From positions 203,443-267,442 of the forward strand of contig NZ_BNAR01000003.1 in the NCBI RefSeq assembly GCF_014653695.1: a DNA stretch of 64,000 bases, in the 5' to 3' direction. Position 1 is the stretch's first letter. Each line of letters opens with the position of its first letter. The translations under genes were made by a program, and so were the position numbers. Source of the DNA: Lentzea cavernae (GTDB lineage: Bacteria > Actinomycetota > Actinomycetes > Mycobacteriales > Pseudonocardiaceae). Positions 8,157-15,211 of this stretch are shown here, piece after piece. Under the pieces are notes generated by a model. That model did no database searches. It worked only from the letters and a program-made list of their open reading frames with translations, and was not told the DNA's origin.

Positions 8157-9665
8157 ATGGGCACCCTCGATTGGGTCGTGGTTGTCGGCTATTTCTTCGT
8201 GATGGTCGGGATCGGACTCTGGTCGCGCGGGCGGGTCCACAACATCGCCGACTTCTTCACGGCAGGCGGCAAGATGCCGTGGTGGTTGTCCGGCATCTCG
8301 CACCACATGTCGGGCTACAGCGCGGTCATGTTCGTCGCGTTCGCCTCGGAGGCCTACCGGCTCGGACTCACCGTCTACGTGTGGTGGTCGCTGACGATCG
8401 GCATCGGCGTCGGCATCGGTGCGTTCCTGTTCGCGCCGCGGTGGAACCGGTTGCGCGCGAAGCACGACGTCAAGTCACCGCTCGAGTACCTGGCCAAGCG
8501 CTACAACGTGCCCACGCAGCAGGTCATGGCCTATGCCGGCGCGCTGCTCAAGGTCGTTGACATCGCCGCGAAGTGGGCGGCCGTCTCGATCCTGCTCCGC
8601 GGCTTCGCGGGCGTCCCGATCACCTGGGGCATCATCATCATCGGCCTGGTCACGATGGTGTACTCCGTGCTCGGCGGCCTGTGGGCCGACGCGCTCACCG
8701 ACTTCGGCCAGTTCATCATCCAGGCCGCCGCGGGCTTCGCGATGCTGTTCGCCGTCGCGAGCACCCTCGGCTGGGACTTCCCCATCACGATCTGGGACAA
8801 GCTCCCGGAGAGCCACAGCGACCCGCTGGCGGGCCCGTACACGTCGACGTTCCTCATGGCGCTGTTCCTGATCAAGACGCTGGAGTACAACGGCGGCATG
8901 TGGAACCTGGCGCAGCGCTACATGGCCGCGCCGTCCGGCTTCGCGGCCAAGCGCTCCGCACTGCTCTCGTCCGCGCTGTGGCTGGTGTGGCCGCTCGTCC
9001 TGTTCTTCCCGATGTGGGCGGCGCCGCTGATCGTGCCGGGCCTCGAGGGCGCCCAGGCGGAAAACGCTTACATCGAGATGGGCAAGCAGATGCTGCCCGC
9101 GGGCATGATCGGCCTGGTTCTGGCGGGCTTCTTCTCGCACACCATGGCCATGGTGTCGTCCGACGCGAACGTCATCGCCGCCGTCATCAACCGCGACATG
9201 CTGCCCCACCTGTGGAAGAAGGTGAAGACCTTCTCCGCGGACAACCAGCTGAAGCTGGCCCGCATCACGACGTTCTCCTTCATCGGCATAAGCATGATCA
9301 TCGCCATCGCCTCGGGAGGCCAGGGCTTCGTGCTCAAGGTGGTCGTCGACCTGGTCGCCGCCACGATGGGCCCGATCGCGATCCCGCTGATGCTCGGCCT
9401 GCTCCCGTGGTTCCGCAAGATCGGCTCCACGGCGGCGATCGCCTCGGTCGTCGGCGGCCTCGGCATGTGGGCGTTCCTCTACATCGAGCAGCTGAACAAG
9501 GCCGCCTGGGTCACCAAGGGCGTGCTCGTCTCGTGGCCCCTGCTGCTCTCGCTGGTGCTCTACCTGGCGATCGGCTTCCTGAAGAAGGAGCCCTCCACCG
9601 AGCGCGACGTCCTGCTGGACTCGCTCAACTCCGACGAGCCGGAACCGGAGAAGGTGAAGGCGTAA
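8157..9665 (+). CDS. sodium:solute symporter family (SSS) transporter
   Basis: 502 residues with about 13 predicted membrane helices. VVVVGYFFVMVGIGLWSRGR (helix 1) and DFFTAGGKMPWWLSGISHHMSGYSAVMF are the SSS (PF00474) opening, and MVYSVLGGLWADALTDFGQFIIQ is its conserved helix-5/6 segment. LAGFFSHTMAMVSSDANVIAAVINRD near 340 matches the sodium-site helix 8 motif. SSS proteins couple sodium entry to uptake of sugars, amino acids, carboxylates or sialic acid; the substrate is not evident. ATG 8157 has an excellent AAGGAGGT ribosome-binding site five bases upstream. It stands alone, divergent from a LuxR regulator, and its end overlaps the convergent gene at 9625 by 41 bases. Confidence 0.92.
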   Translation: MGTLDWVVVVGYFFVMVGIGLWSRGRVHNIADFFTAGGKMPWWLSGISHHMSGYSAVMFVAFASEAYRLGLTVYVWWSLTIGIGVGIGAFLFAPRWNRLRAKHDVKSPLEYLAKRYNVPTQQVMAYAGALLKVVDIAAKWAAVSILLRGFAGVPITWGIIIIGLVTMVYSVLGGLWADALTDFGQFIIQAAAGFAMLFAVASTLGWDFPITIWDKLPESHSDPLAGPYTSTFLMALFLIKTLEYNGGMWNLAQRYMAAPSGFAAKRSALLSSALWLVWPLVLFFPMWAAPLIVPGLEGAQAENAYIEMGKQMLPAGMIGLVLAGFFSHTMAMVSSDANVIAAVINRDMLPHLWKKVKTFSADNQLKLARITTFSFIGISMIIAIASGGQGFVLKVVVDLVAATMGPIAIPLMLGLLPWFRKIGSTAAIASVVGGLGMWAFLYIEQLNKAAWVTKGVLVSWPLLLSLVLYLAIGFLKKEPSTERDVLLDSLNSDEPEPEKVKA

Positions 9666-9987
9666 GCCTTTCGTTCCGCATGATCCTCGCGGCGGCGCAC
9701 CCGAACAGGGTCGCCGCCGCGAGCCACACGTAGGGCATCGGCGTGCCGGTGTAGGTCTGGGCCGTGCCCGCCAGCACCACCGTCGCACCCGCGACCAGAC
9801 CGGTCGTGTGCACCACCGGGAACTCGCTCTTCAACACCGTCACCACCGCGACGGGCACGAGCAGGAACCCGTAGGCCAGCACCCGCGTCAGCAGGTTCGC
9901 GTGATCGGCGATCTCGTACCGGAGAGCCGGCAGGGCGAGCACCGCCAGCACCACGCCCACCGCGAGCCCGATCAGAAGGCTCTTCAC
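9625..9987 (-). CDS. hypothetical four-helix membrane protein
   Basis: About 120 residues with four predicted membrane helices (about 1-22, 33-52, 60-80, 84-102) and a short cytoplasmic tail rich in Pro and Ser ending in ARRS. No known family is recognised; the size resembles small uncharacterised actinobacterial membrane proteins. GTG 9987 is preferred because AAGGAC lies about seven bases upstream and the product then begins directly with a signal-anchor helix; longer starts at 10014 and 10041 would add a soluble N-terminus. Its 3' end overlaps the symporter gene by 41 bases in the convergent orientation. Confidence 0.65.
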   Translation of the reverse strand: MKSLLIGLAVGVVLAVLALPALRYEIADHANLLTRVLAYGFLLVPVAVVTVLKSEFPVVHTTGLVAGATVVLAGTAQTYTGTPMPYVWLAAATLFGCAAARIMRNERLTPSPSPVPARRS

Positions 9988-10086
9988 GCTTTGTCCTTGC
10001 CAGGAACGCGTCATGCGCTCAAGGACGCGTGTGTGGCGCATCGGTTGCCGTGGCGTGCGTCATCGTCACGAGACTCTTTCGCATCA

Positions 10087-10109
10087 CCCATGCACAGTGG
10101 ATGCATGGG
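10087..10109 (+). promoter_or_regulatory. perfect inverted repeat spanning the start of the next gene
   Basis: CCCATGCA (10087-10094) and TGCATGGG (10102-10109) are perfect 8-bp arms separated by seven bases. The right arm contains ATG 10105 of the downstream gene, so the structure could act as an operator or as an RNA hairpin hiding the start codon. Confidence 0.45.
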
Positions 10110-10521
10110 TAAGTGGTCTCCCGCAGACGACGCGGAACTCGCCACCGGCTGGCGACTCTGGCTGGAGCTCAGCGACCGCGTGTGGCCGGACCCCTCCTGG
10201 GACGGCACACCGGCCGACGCCATCCGCCAGGTGCGCGCGCTGCTGTCCGTGTGCGAGGAGATCCGCCTCTCCTACCTCGACGAGACCTCACGCCCCTCCG
10301 TCGCCCTGCTGCAACTCCTGCAGTCCATGTCCTTCGTCGCCTCGTTCGCCGTCGACCTCTGGCACGACGACACACACCCGTTGGACGTGGAACGCGCCGA
10401 ACTCCTACACGGCGACCTGGCCTCGTTCGCCGACCACGTGGCCGGCGTGCGCGCGGCACTCGCCCGCGGCGGCGGCTGGGCGGAGCTGGACCGCCGCCCG
10501 TGGGGCCTACCGGTCGACTGA
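10105..10521 (+). CDS. hypothetical protein, helical, 138 residues
   Basis: A soluble, acidic, mostly helical protein of 138 residues, rich in Trp in its N-terminal third (KWSPADDAELATGWRLWLELSDRVWPD). It has no membrane segment, signal peptide or recognised domain. Base composition and codon use are ordinary for the region, favouring a real gene. ATG 10105 is in the right arm of an 8-bp inverted repeat and lacks a good ribosome-binding site; an overlapping ATG at 10101 is out of frame. No operon partner: the upstream gene is divergent and a degenerate region follows. Confidence 0.65.
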   Translation: MGKWSPADDAELATGWRLWLELSDRVWPDPSWDGTPADAIRQVRALLSVCEEIRLSYLDETSRPSVALLQLLQSMSFVASFAVDLWHDDTHPLDVERAELLHGDLASFADHVAGVRAALARGGGWAELDRRPWGLPVD

Positions 10522-10763
10522 CCCCCAGCGATGGTCGTTGGCATGACTGACTACGCGATGTCAGACAACCAACTAAAGCGCGATTTTTTTTGAGGCAAGT
10601 TCACTGGAAACGTCAAGGCAGTCGTCGACGAGTGGGACGAGCCGGCCAAATGTGAACAGCCCAGCAAGTCGCAACTCCACAACGAGGAGGGGCATGCTTG
10701 CCGGCATTCCACGAGTGTCGTCGACCGCGCAAGCCGGCTCAAGAACCGTTCGGGTAGCGGAAC
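10522..10763 (+). pseudogene. degenerate gene remnant beside the tRNA 3' end
   Basis: No intact gene lies here. ATG 10543 opens a frame (MTDYAMSDNQLKRDFF) stopped by TGA at 10591 just after an eight-T run. The same frame then continues open with protein-like sequence (FTGNVKAVVDEWDEPAKC ... QLHNEEGHACRHS) up to the terminator. GC content is lower and codons such as AAA, TGT, GAA and CAG are commoner than in neighbours. It abuts the 3' end of tRNA-Gly, a usual integration site for mobile elements, so it may be a relic of an integrated element. The family is not recognised. Confidence 0.35.
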
Positions 10764-10791
10764 GAAAAAGGCCCTCCGCGTGGAGGGCCTT
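10764..10791 (-). terminator. rho-independent terminator of tRNA-Gly
   Basis: On the minus strand a 10-bp stem (AAGGCCCTCC with GGAGGGCCTT, loop ACGC) is followed by a run of T (A at 10765-10769 on the plus strand). It begins nine bases after the tRNA 3' end. Confidence 0.9.
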
Positions 10792-10799
10792 CGTCGTGG

Positions 10800-10870
10800 A
10801 GCGGGTGACGGGAATCGAACCCGCCTCTACAGCTTGGGAAGCTGTCGTTCTACCAATGAACTACACCCGC
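10800..10870 (-). tRNA. tRNA-Gly (anticodon CCC)
   Basis: The minus strand folds into a cloverleaf: acceptor stem GCGGGTG/CACCCGC with discriminator T, D arm AGTTCATTGGTAGAACG, anticodon stem ACAGC/GCTGT with loop TTCCCAA (anticodon CCC), and T arm GCGGGTTCGATTCCCGT. CCA is not encoded. A tRNA-Gly beside dcd is also found in mycobacteria. A terminator follows at 10764-10791. Confidence 0.95.
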
Positions 10871-10964
10871 AGGATCAAGCTCGTCGCCGATCATACACAG
10901 ACCGGCAACGTGACGTCTCACGGTGCTGGGTGGCCAACGACGCCGACTCCGTTAGCCTGTCCGG

Positions 10965-11546
10965 GTGCTGCTGAGTGACCAGGATCTGCGCAAAGAGGTC
11001 GAGTCCGGCCGTCTCGCCCTCGACCCCTTCGACGTGGAGATGCTCCAGCCGTCGAGCATCGACGTCCGGCTGGACCGGTTCTTCCGGGTCTTCAACAACA
11101 CGAAGTACACCCACATCGATCCCGCGCAGCAGCAGGACGACCTGACGAGCCTCATCGAGACGCCGGCGGACGAGCAGTTCGTGCTGCACCCCGGTGAGTT
11201 CGTGCTCGGGTCGACCTTCGAGATGGTGACGTTGCCGGACGACCTGGCCGGGCGGCTGGAGGGCAAGTCCAGTCTTGGGCGGCTCGGGCTGCTCACGCAC
11301 TCCACGGCGGGGTTCATCGACCCCGGCTTCTCCGGGCACATCACGCTGGAGTTGTCGAACGTCGCGAACCTGCCCATCACGTTGCACCCCGGCATGAAGA
11401 TCGGGCAGTTGTGCCTGTTCAAGCTGTCGAGCCCGGCGGAGCACCCCTACGGTTCGTCGCAGGCCGGCAGCCGGTACCAGGGGCAGCGCGGGCCGACGCC
11501 CAGCCGCGCGTACCTGAACTTCCACCGCACGGACACGCGCCGCTAG
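10965..11546 (+). CDS. dcd: dCTP deaminase (bifunctional dCTP deaminase/dUTPase type)
   Basis: 193 residues, nearly co-linear with M. tuberculosis Dcd (Rv0321), which converts dCTP to dUMP by deamination and pyrophosphate release, feeding dTMP synthesis and limiting dUTP. Conserved motifs: [11 protein letters not shown] near 27-37, [22 protein letters not shown] (substrate loop) and the beta segment [18 protein letters not shown] holding the catalytic Glu, then [20 protein letters not shown] at the nucleotide-binding tail. Start GTG 10965 is supported by TAGCCT (10953-10958) ending six bases upstream, giving a leaderless mRNA. Its stop overlaps that of the convergent metal transporter by 4 bases. 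Confidence 0.96.
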   Translation: MLLSDQDLRKEVESGRLALDPFDVEMLQPSSIDVRLDRFFRVFNNTKYTHIDPAQQQDDLTSLIETPADEQFVLHPGEFVLGSTFEMVTLPDDLAGRLEGKSSLGRLGLLTHSTAGFIDPGFSGHITLELSNVANLPITLHPGMKIGQLCLFKLSSPAEHPYGSSQAGSRYQGQRGPTPSRAYLNFHRTDTRR

Positions 11547-12523
11547 CTCAGGTCGCCGTAGCGCTCCAGCACCCGGCGGCGCAGTTCCGGGTCTGTGCGG
11601 GGGACGGGTTCGAGGAAGATCTCGTCCAGGTCGGTGAACTCCGCGTGCAGTTCCGCGGAGATGCGCACGCAGGCGTCTTCCAGTTGGTGTGCGGTGAGGG
11701 CGTCGTCGAAGTCGAGGCGGGCGCACAGCAGCACGCGGTCGGTGCCGATGAGCATCGTCAGCACGTCCACCACGGCGTCGACCTCGGGCAGTTCGCCGAG
11801 GCGGCGCCAGATGGCCTTCACCATCACGGGGTCCGCCTGCCGGCCGATCAACAGACCGCGGTTGGTGCGGGCCAGGACGTACGCGACCGACGCCAGCAGC
11901 AGGCCGATCGCCAGTGACGCGAGGCCGTCCCACACCGACGAGCCGGTCAGCTGGTGCAGGCCGAGGCCCGCGAACGCCAGGAGCAGGCCGATCAGGGCGG
12001 CCGAGTCCTCCAGGAACACGGTCTTGACGGTCGGGTCGTCGGAGACGCGCAGGAAGTCCCAGAACCCGCGGCCGTGCTTGGCGGACTCGGAGCGGACCTG
12101 GCGGAACGCCTGCGTCCACGAGATCGACTCGAGGACGAACGCCAGGCCCAGCACGATGTAGCCGACCAGCGGGCGGGTCTGCTCCTCCGGGTGGCCGAAG
12201 ACGGTGCGGAAGCCTTCGTAGAACGCGAACATCGCGCCCGAGGCGAAGATCGAGACCGCGGCCAGCAGCGACCAGAAGTAGCGCTCCTTGCCGTAGCCGA
12301 ACGGGTGGCGGCGGTCGGCGGGGCGGTCCGAGCGGCGCAGGGCGGTGAGCAGGAGCGCCTCGGTGAACGTGTCGGCGACCGAGTGCGCGGCCTCCGAGAG
12401 GATTGCCGCCGAACCGGTCAAAACGCCCGCAACGGCTTTCATGATGGCAATCGCCAGGTTCACCAGCAGGGCCAGCACGACGGTGAGAGTGCTTTCGCCG
12501 GAGGCCTGCGGCTTTTCGCTCAT
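11543..12523 (-). CDS. cation diffusion facilitator (CDF) metal transporter
   Basis: 326 residues: six predicted membrane helices in the first 230 residues, then a cytoplasmic domain of about 95 residues. The first metal-site helix reads [15 protein letters not shown] (His47, Asp51), the HxxxD half-site of zinc/cobalt/manganese exporters. A basic loop ([24 protein letters not shown]) follows, with the conserved HPFGYGKER phrase of the SLC30A9-like branch. The C-terminal domain ([18 protein letters not shown] ... [14 protein letters not shown]) matches the CDF dimerisation fold. It should export a divalent metal by proton antiport; the metal is not deducible. ATG 12523 is the only good start. 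No metal-responsive regulator is adjacent, unless the divergent MarR gene serves. Confidence 0.92.
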   Translation of the reverse strand: MSEKPQASGESTLTVVLALLVNLAIAIMKAVAGVLTGSAAILSEAAHSVADTFTEALLLTALRRSDRPADRRHPFGYGKERYFWSLLAAVSIFASGAMFAFYEGFRTVFGHPEEQTRPLVGYIVLGLAFVLESISWTQAFRQVRSESAKHGRGFWDFLRVSDDPTVKTVFLEDSAALIGLLLAFAGLGLHQLTGSSVWDGLASLAIGLLLASVAYVLARTNRGLLIGRQADPVMVKAIWRRLGELPEVDAVVDVLTMLIGTDRVLLCARLDFDDALTAHQLEDACVRISAELHAEFTDLDEIFLEPVPRTDPELRRRVLERYGDLS

Positions 12524-12696
12524 GGCTGATCAGCGTAGGCGTCCGGGCGCACCCACACCCGTTGTGAAAGGGGTGCGTCGGCGTTACTGCATTCGAGTGA
12601 CATTCGGCGGTCAGAGCAACATCCACGAGGGCTGGGGTGTCTTAAGGCTGGGATCTGCACCGGGGGGACGCTGATCACCAGGGGGTAAGACGGAAT

Positions 12697-12723
12697 GGCC
12701 CGCGTCCGGGAGAGACGCGGGCC
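12697..12723. promoter_or_regulatory. 10-bp-arm palindrome at the marR promoter
   Basis: GGCCCGCGTC (12697-12706) and GACGCGGGCC (12714-12723) are perfect arms around seven bases. No gene ends here on either strand and no T-run follows, so a terminator is unlikely. The repeat covers the expected -35 region of the MarR gene (-10 TACCAT at 12744-12749), fitting an operator. The rest of 12524-12696 shows no gene. Confidence 0.5.
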
Positions 12724-12755
12724 GTTCTGCATGAGGGCGCAACTACCATCGTGAG

Positions 12756-13307
12756 ATGGGCGAGCGTGGTGCGGACGACACCGACACCGAGGTCGAGTCG
12801 TGGAGGGCCGTGGTCCCGGCGATCGATCCGGTGGTCGAGGGCGTGGTCGACCGGGTGCACCAGATCAGCAAGTACCTCGACTTCCTCGCCACGGAGATCG
12901 CCGCGCCGCACGGGCTCAACCGCGCCGACTACGAGATCCTCGCCCGGCTCTTCTGGATCGGGCCGCCGCACCGGCTCACGCCCAAGCAGCTCGCGAACGG
13001 CACGCTGAGCCCGGCCACGACGATCACGAGCCGCCTCGACCGGCTCGAGAAGGCGGGGCTCGTGGTCCGCGAACTCGACCCGAGCGACCGCCGGTCGTTG
13101 CCCGCGACGCTGACCGACGCCGGTCGCGAGATCTTCCTGCGGATCGTCGCGGGCCAGGCGGAACGGGAGCGCGACCTCTTCACCGCGCTGCCCGGCGCCG
13201 ACCTGGAGACCCTGCGCGACCTGTTGCGCCAGGTCATGGAGGTGCTGTCGGGCGAACTGGGGCCCGCGCACCGTCGCACCCGGCTCGCGCTCGACAGCAA
13301 GGAGTAA
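12756..13307 (+). CDS. MarR family transcriptional regulator
   Basis: 183 residues with a winged helix-turn-helix of the MarR type. An N-terminal dimerisation helix is followed by NRADYEILARLFWIGPPHRLTPKQLANGTLSPATTITSRLDRLEKAGLVVRE (about residues 53-105), where TTITSRLDRLEKAGLV is the recognition helix, then the wing LDPSDRRSLPATLTDAGRE. C-terminal helices complete the dimer. ATG 12756 is preceded by TACCAT six bases upstream, suggesting a leaderless transcript, and by a 27-bp palindrome that may be its operator. The target may be the divergent CDF gene or itself; no ligand is evident. Confidence 0.9.
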   Translation: MGERGADDTDTEVESWRAVVPAIDPVVEGVVDRVHQISKYLDFLATEIAAPHGLNRADYEILARLFWIGPPHRLTPKQLANGTLSPATTITSRLDRLEKAGLVVRELDPSDRRSLPATLTDAGREIFLRIVAGQAERERDLFTALPGADLETLRDLLRQVMEVLSGELGPAHRRTRLALDSKE

Positions 13308-13414
13308 TTGCTACGAACTCGTACTATCCGATATCGTGCTATCTGGCGCGAGAGGGAGGGGTGCGAGATGGGTGGTTATCCGCTGTCCGAGTGACCGGGA
13401 TCACGCAACGCTGA

Positions 13415-13460
13415 CCCCCGGCGATTCGATGTCCTAATTGGAGCAATCGAACGCTGGGGG
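13415..13460 (+). promoter_or_regulatory. imperfect hairpin over the ribosome-binding site of the surface-protein gene
   Basis: CCCCCGGCGATTCGAT (13415-13430) pairs imperfectly with AATCGAACGCTGGGGG (13445-13460). The right arm ends in the G-run that serves as Shine-Dalgarno for GTG 13466, so folding could restrain translation. No regulator is implied by the sequence alone. Confidence 0.35.
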
Positions 13461-13465
13461 AATCA

Positions 13466-14740
13466 GTGAAGAAGTTCTGCGCCGTCGCGATGACGGCTGC
13501 CCTCGTCCTGCCCGTCGTGGCCACGTCCGCCGCGGCACAGGACGAGACGATCACCGTCGAGGGCCTGTTCTTCCTCGACCGCAACGGCGACAACGTCTTC
13601 AACGAGGGCGAGAACGTCCGCGCCAACGGCAAGGGCGTCGCCGTCCGCGTCCAGGGCAGCACCGAGCTGGTCGGCACGTTCCCGACCGGTCCGGACGGCA
13701 GGTACAAGGCCGTCCTGCCGAAGGGGCCGAAGTACACGATCACCAACATCGACATGACCGACTACACGACCACGAAGGTGGGTCACGGCGCGTCGGAGTC
13801 CACGTCGGGCGTCGACTTCCCGTTGCGCGGCGAGTTCCTCAGCGGCTTCTCCTTCGTCGACACCAACGGTGACGGCGTGAAGCAGGCCGACGAGAAGGTC
13901 CACAGCGGCAAGGTGAAGGTGACCGGCCAGGTCCAGACCGGCGCTCAGTTCAGCGGCGAGGCGCAGGCGGGCCCGGACGGCGCCTACCGGCTCGACCTCC
14001 CGCTGGGCGCCCTGACGCTGACCGCGCCGAACCTCGCGAAGGACGGGCTCGCGCTCGCGAAGCCGAGGCAGGACCAGGACGTCGACTGGGTCACCGGCAC
14101 GCGCGCCCTCGGTGCGGCCGCAGGACAGCGCGACATCCGGGTGGACGTGCGCTACGTCGAGGCCAAGGCCGACATCGCGCTCGAGTCCGCGATCTCGCCG
14201 GTCAAGGACAGCTACACCCTCGGCGAGCAGGTCGACGTGAAGCTGACGGTCTCCAACAAGGGCAACGTGCCGGTCGCACCGACGCTCGTCCTGGGGTCCT
14301 TCGCCGCGAAGCTGGTGTCGCACAGCGACAACGTGACCGTGCAGCCGGGCACCGAGGACGTCTTCACCGTCAAGGAGAAGATCCTCCCGGGGCAGCAGCT
14401 GGATGTCGTGCTCAAGATCGAGCTGGACGACCTGGAGTACCGGGAGGTGCACGCGATGGCGCGCTTCGGCTTCGACGGTCTCCCGGACACGAACCGCAAG
14501 AACAACGTCGCGGTCCTGCCGATCAAGGTCGTGGCGAAGGGCACCACCGTGCCGACGACGTCGACCACGTCGGCCACCGCCGCTCCGACGACCACGACCA
14601 CGCCGGCCGTGGCCAAGGCGGGAAACCAGTCCGGCCTCGCCTCGACGGGTGCGTCCGTGTTCGGGTTCCTGGGCCTCGGTTCGCTGCTGCTCGCGGCCGG
14701 TGCCGCGGCGTTCTTCATGGCGCGCCGCCGCCGGTCCTGA
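13466..14740 (+). CDS. LAXTG-anchored surface protein with SdrD-B-like domains
   Basis: 424 residues. A signal peptide (MKKFCAVAMTAALVLPVVATSAAA) is followed by two related domains beginning GLFFLDRNGDNVFNEGEN and GFSFVDTNGDGVKQADEK, whose D-x-N-G-D loops are calcium-binding-type motifs of SdrD B-like/Cna-B repeats. A third beta domain (SYTLGEQVDVKLTVSNKGNVPV) resembles a CARDB-type fold. A Thr/Ser/Pro linker leads to LASTG (391-395), a hydrophobic helix and a basic tail MARRRRS, the pattern recognised by class E sortases of Actinobacteria (LAXTG). The protein is therefore probably cell-wall linked. No sortase gene is in the window. GTG 13466 has a G-rich ribosome-binding site. Adhesion or wall structure are possible roles. 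Confidence 0.85.
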   Translation: MKKFCAVAMTAALVLPVVATSAAAQDETITVEGLFFLDRNGDNVFNEGENVRANGKGVAVRVQGSTELVGTFPTGPDGRYKAVLPKGPKYTITNIDMTDYTTTKVGHGASESTSGVDFPLRGEFLSGFSFVDTNGDGVKQADEKVHSGKVKVTGQVQTGAQFSGEAQAGPDGAYRLDLPLGALTLTAPNLAKDGLALAKPRQDQDVDWVTGTRALGAAAGQRDIRVDVRYVEAKADIALESAISPVKDSYTLGEQVDVKLTVSNKGNVPVAPTLVLGSFAAKLVSHSDNVTVQPGTEDVFTVKEKILPGQQLDVVLKIELDDLEYREVHAMARFGFDGLPDTNRKNNVAVLPIKVVAKGTTVPTTSTTSATAAPTTTTTPAVAKAGNQSGLASTGASVFGFLGLGSLLLAAGAAAFFMARRRRS

Positions 14741-14772
14741 CCACATAGGACCCGCCACGGCTAGGCTGCGGC

Positions 14773-15153
14773 ATGGGCATCTTGGTGCATGTGCTGCTGA
14801 CTGCCGTGGCGGTCTGGGTGTCGACCGCCCTCCCCGGCATCGACCTGGGCGAGGGCTCGACCGGCTCGAGGATCCTCACGCTGATCGGCGTCGCGGTGAT
14901 CTTCGGCCTGGTCAACGCGATCGTGAAGCCGGTCGTGAAGTTCTTCGGCTGCCTGTTCTACCTGCTCACGCTCGGCCTGATCGGGCTCCTGGTGAACGCG
15001 CTGCTGTTCATGCTCACCGGCTGGCTGGCCGAGCAGTTCGACCTGCCGTTCCGCGTCGACGGCTTCTGGCCCGCGTTCTGGGGTGCGATCATCGTCGCCC
15101 TGACCGGCTGGGTGTTGAACGTGGTCTACGACAAGATCACCGACAACGACTGA
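14773..15153 (+). CDS. phage holin family 4-like membrane protein
   Basis: 126 residues with four predicted membrane helices. VFGLVNAIVKPVVKFFGCLFYLLTLGLIGLLVNALLF is represented by the spaced motif G-L-V-N-A near 46 and L-T-L-G-L-I-G-L-L-V-N near 66, defining PF04020. Despite the family name these proteins are chromosomal and widespread, with no lysis function shown; no phage gene is nearby. It is separated from the surface-protein gene by 32 bases on the same strand and could be cotranscribed. A strong bidirectional terminator follows at 15164-15199. Confidence 0.9.
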   Translation: MGILVHVLLTAVAVWVSTALPGIDLGEGSTGSRILTLIGVAVIFGLVNAIVKPVVKFFGCLFYLLTLGLIGLLVNALLFMLTGWLAEQFDLPFRVDGFWPAFWGAIIVALTGWVLNVVYDKITDND

Positions 15154-15163
15154 CGAAGCAACG

Positions 15164-15199
15164 AAAAGGCCCTCGGTCCACAACGGACCGAGGGCCTTT
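15164..15199. terminator. bidirectional terminator
   Basis: A 15-bp perfect stem (15165-15179 with 15185-15199, loop ACAAC) has A-run and T-run on its two sides (AAAGGCCC...GGGCCTTT), serving both the holin-like gene and the convergent etfD gene. Confidence 0.93.
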
Positions 15200-15211
15200 C
15201 GCTTGCTGTGA

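Noticed and set aside
12697..12723. Terminator assignment for the palindrome before marR
   Set aside because: No gene ends upstream on either strand and no T-run follows; operator function fits better.
13360..13413. A 17-codon frame with GGGAGG upstream, before the surface-protein gene
   Set aside because: Too short to judge, and no pairing or stalling motif links it to the next gene; it may be a leader peptide but support is weak.
14773..15153. Phage-related interpretation of the holin-like protein
   Set aside because: The family name is historical; no other phage gene is near and the gene sits in housekeeping context.
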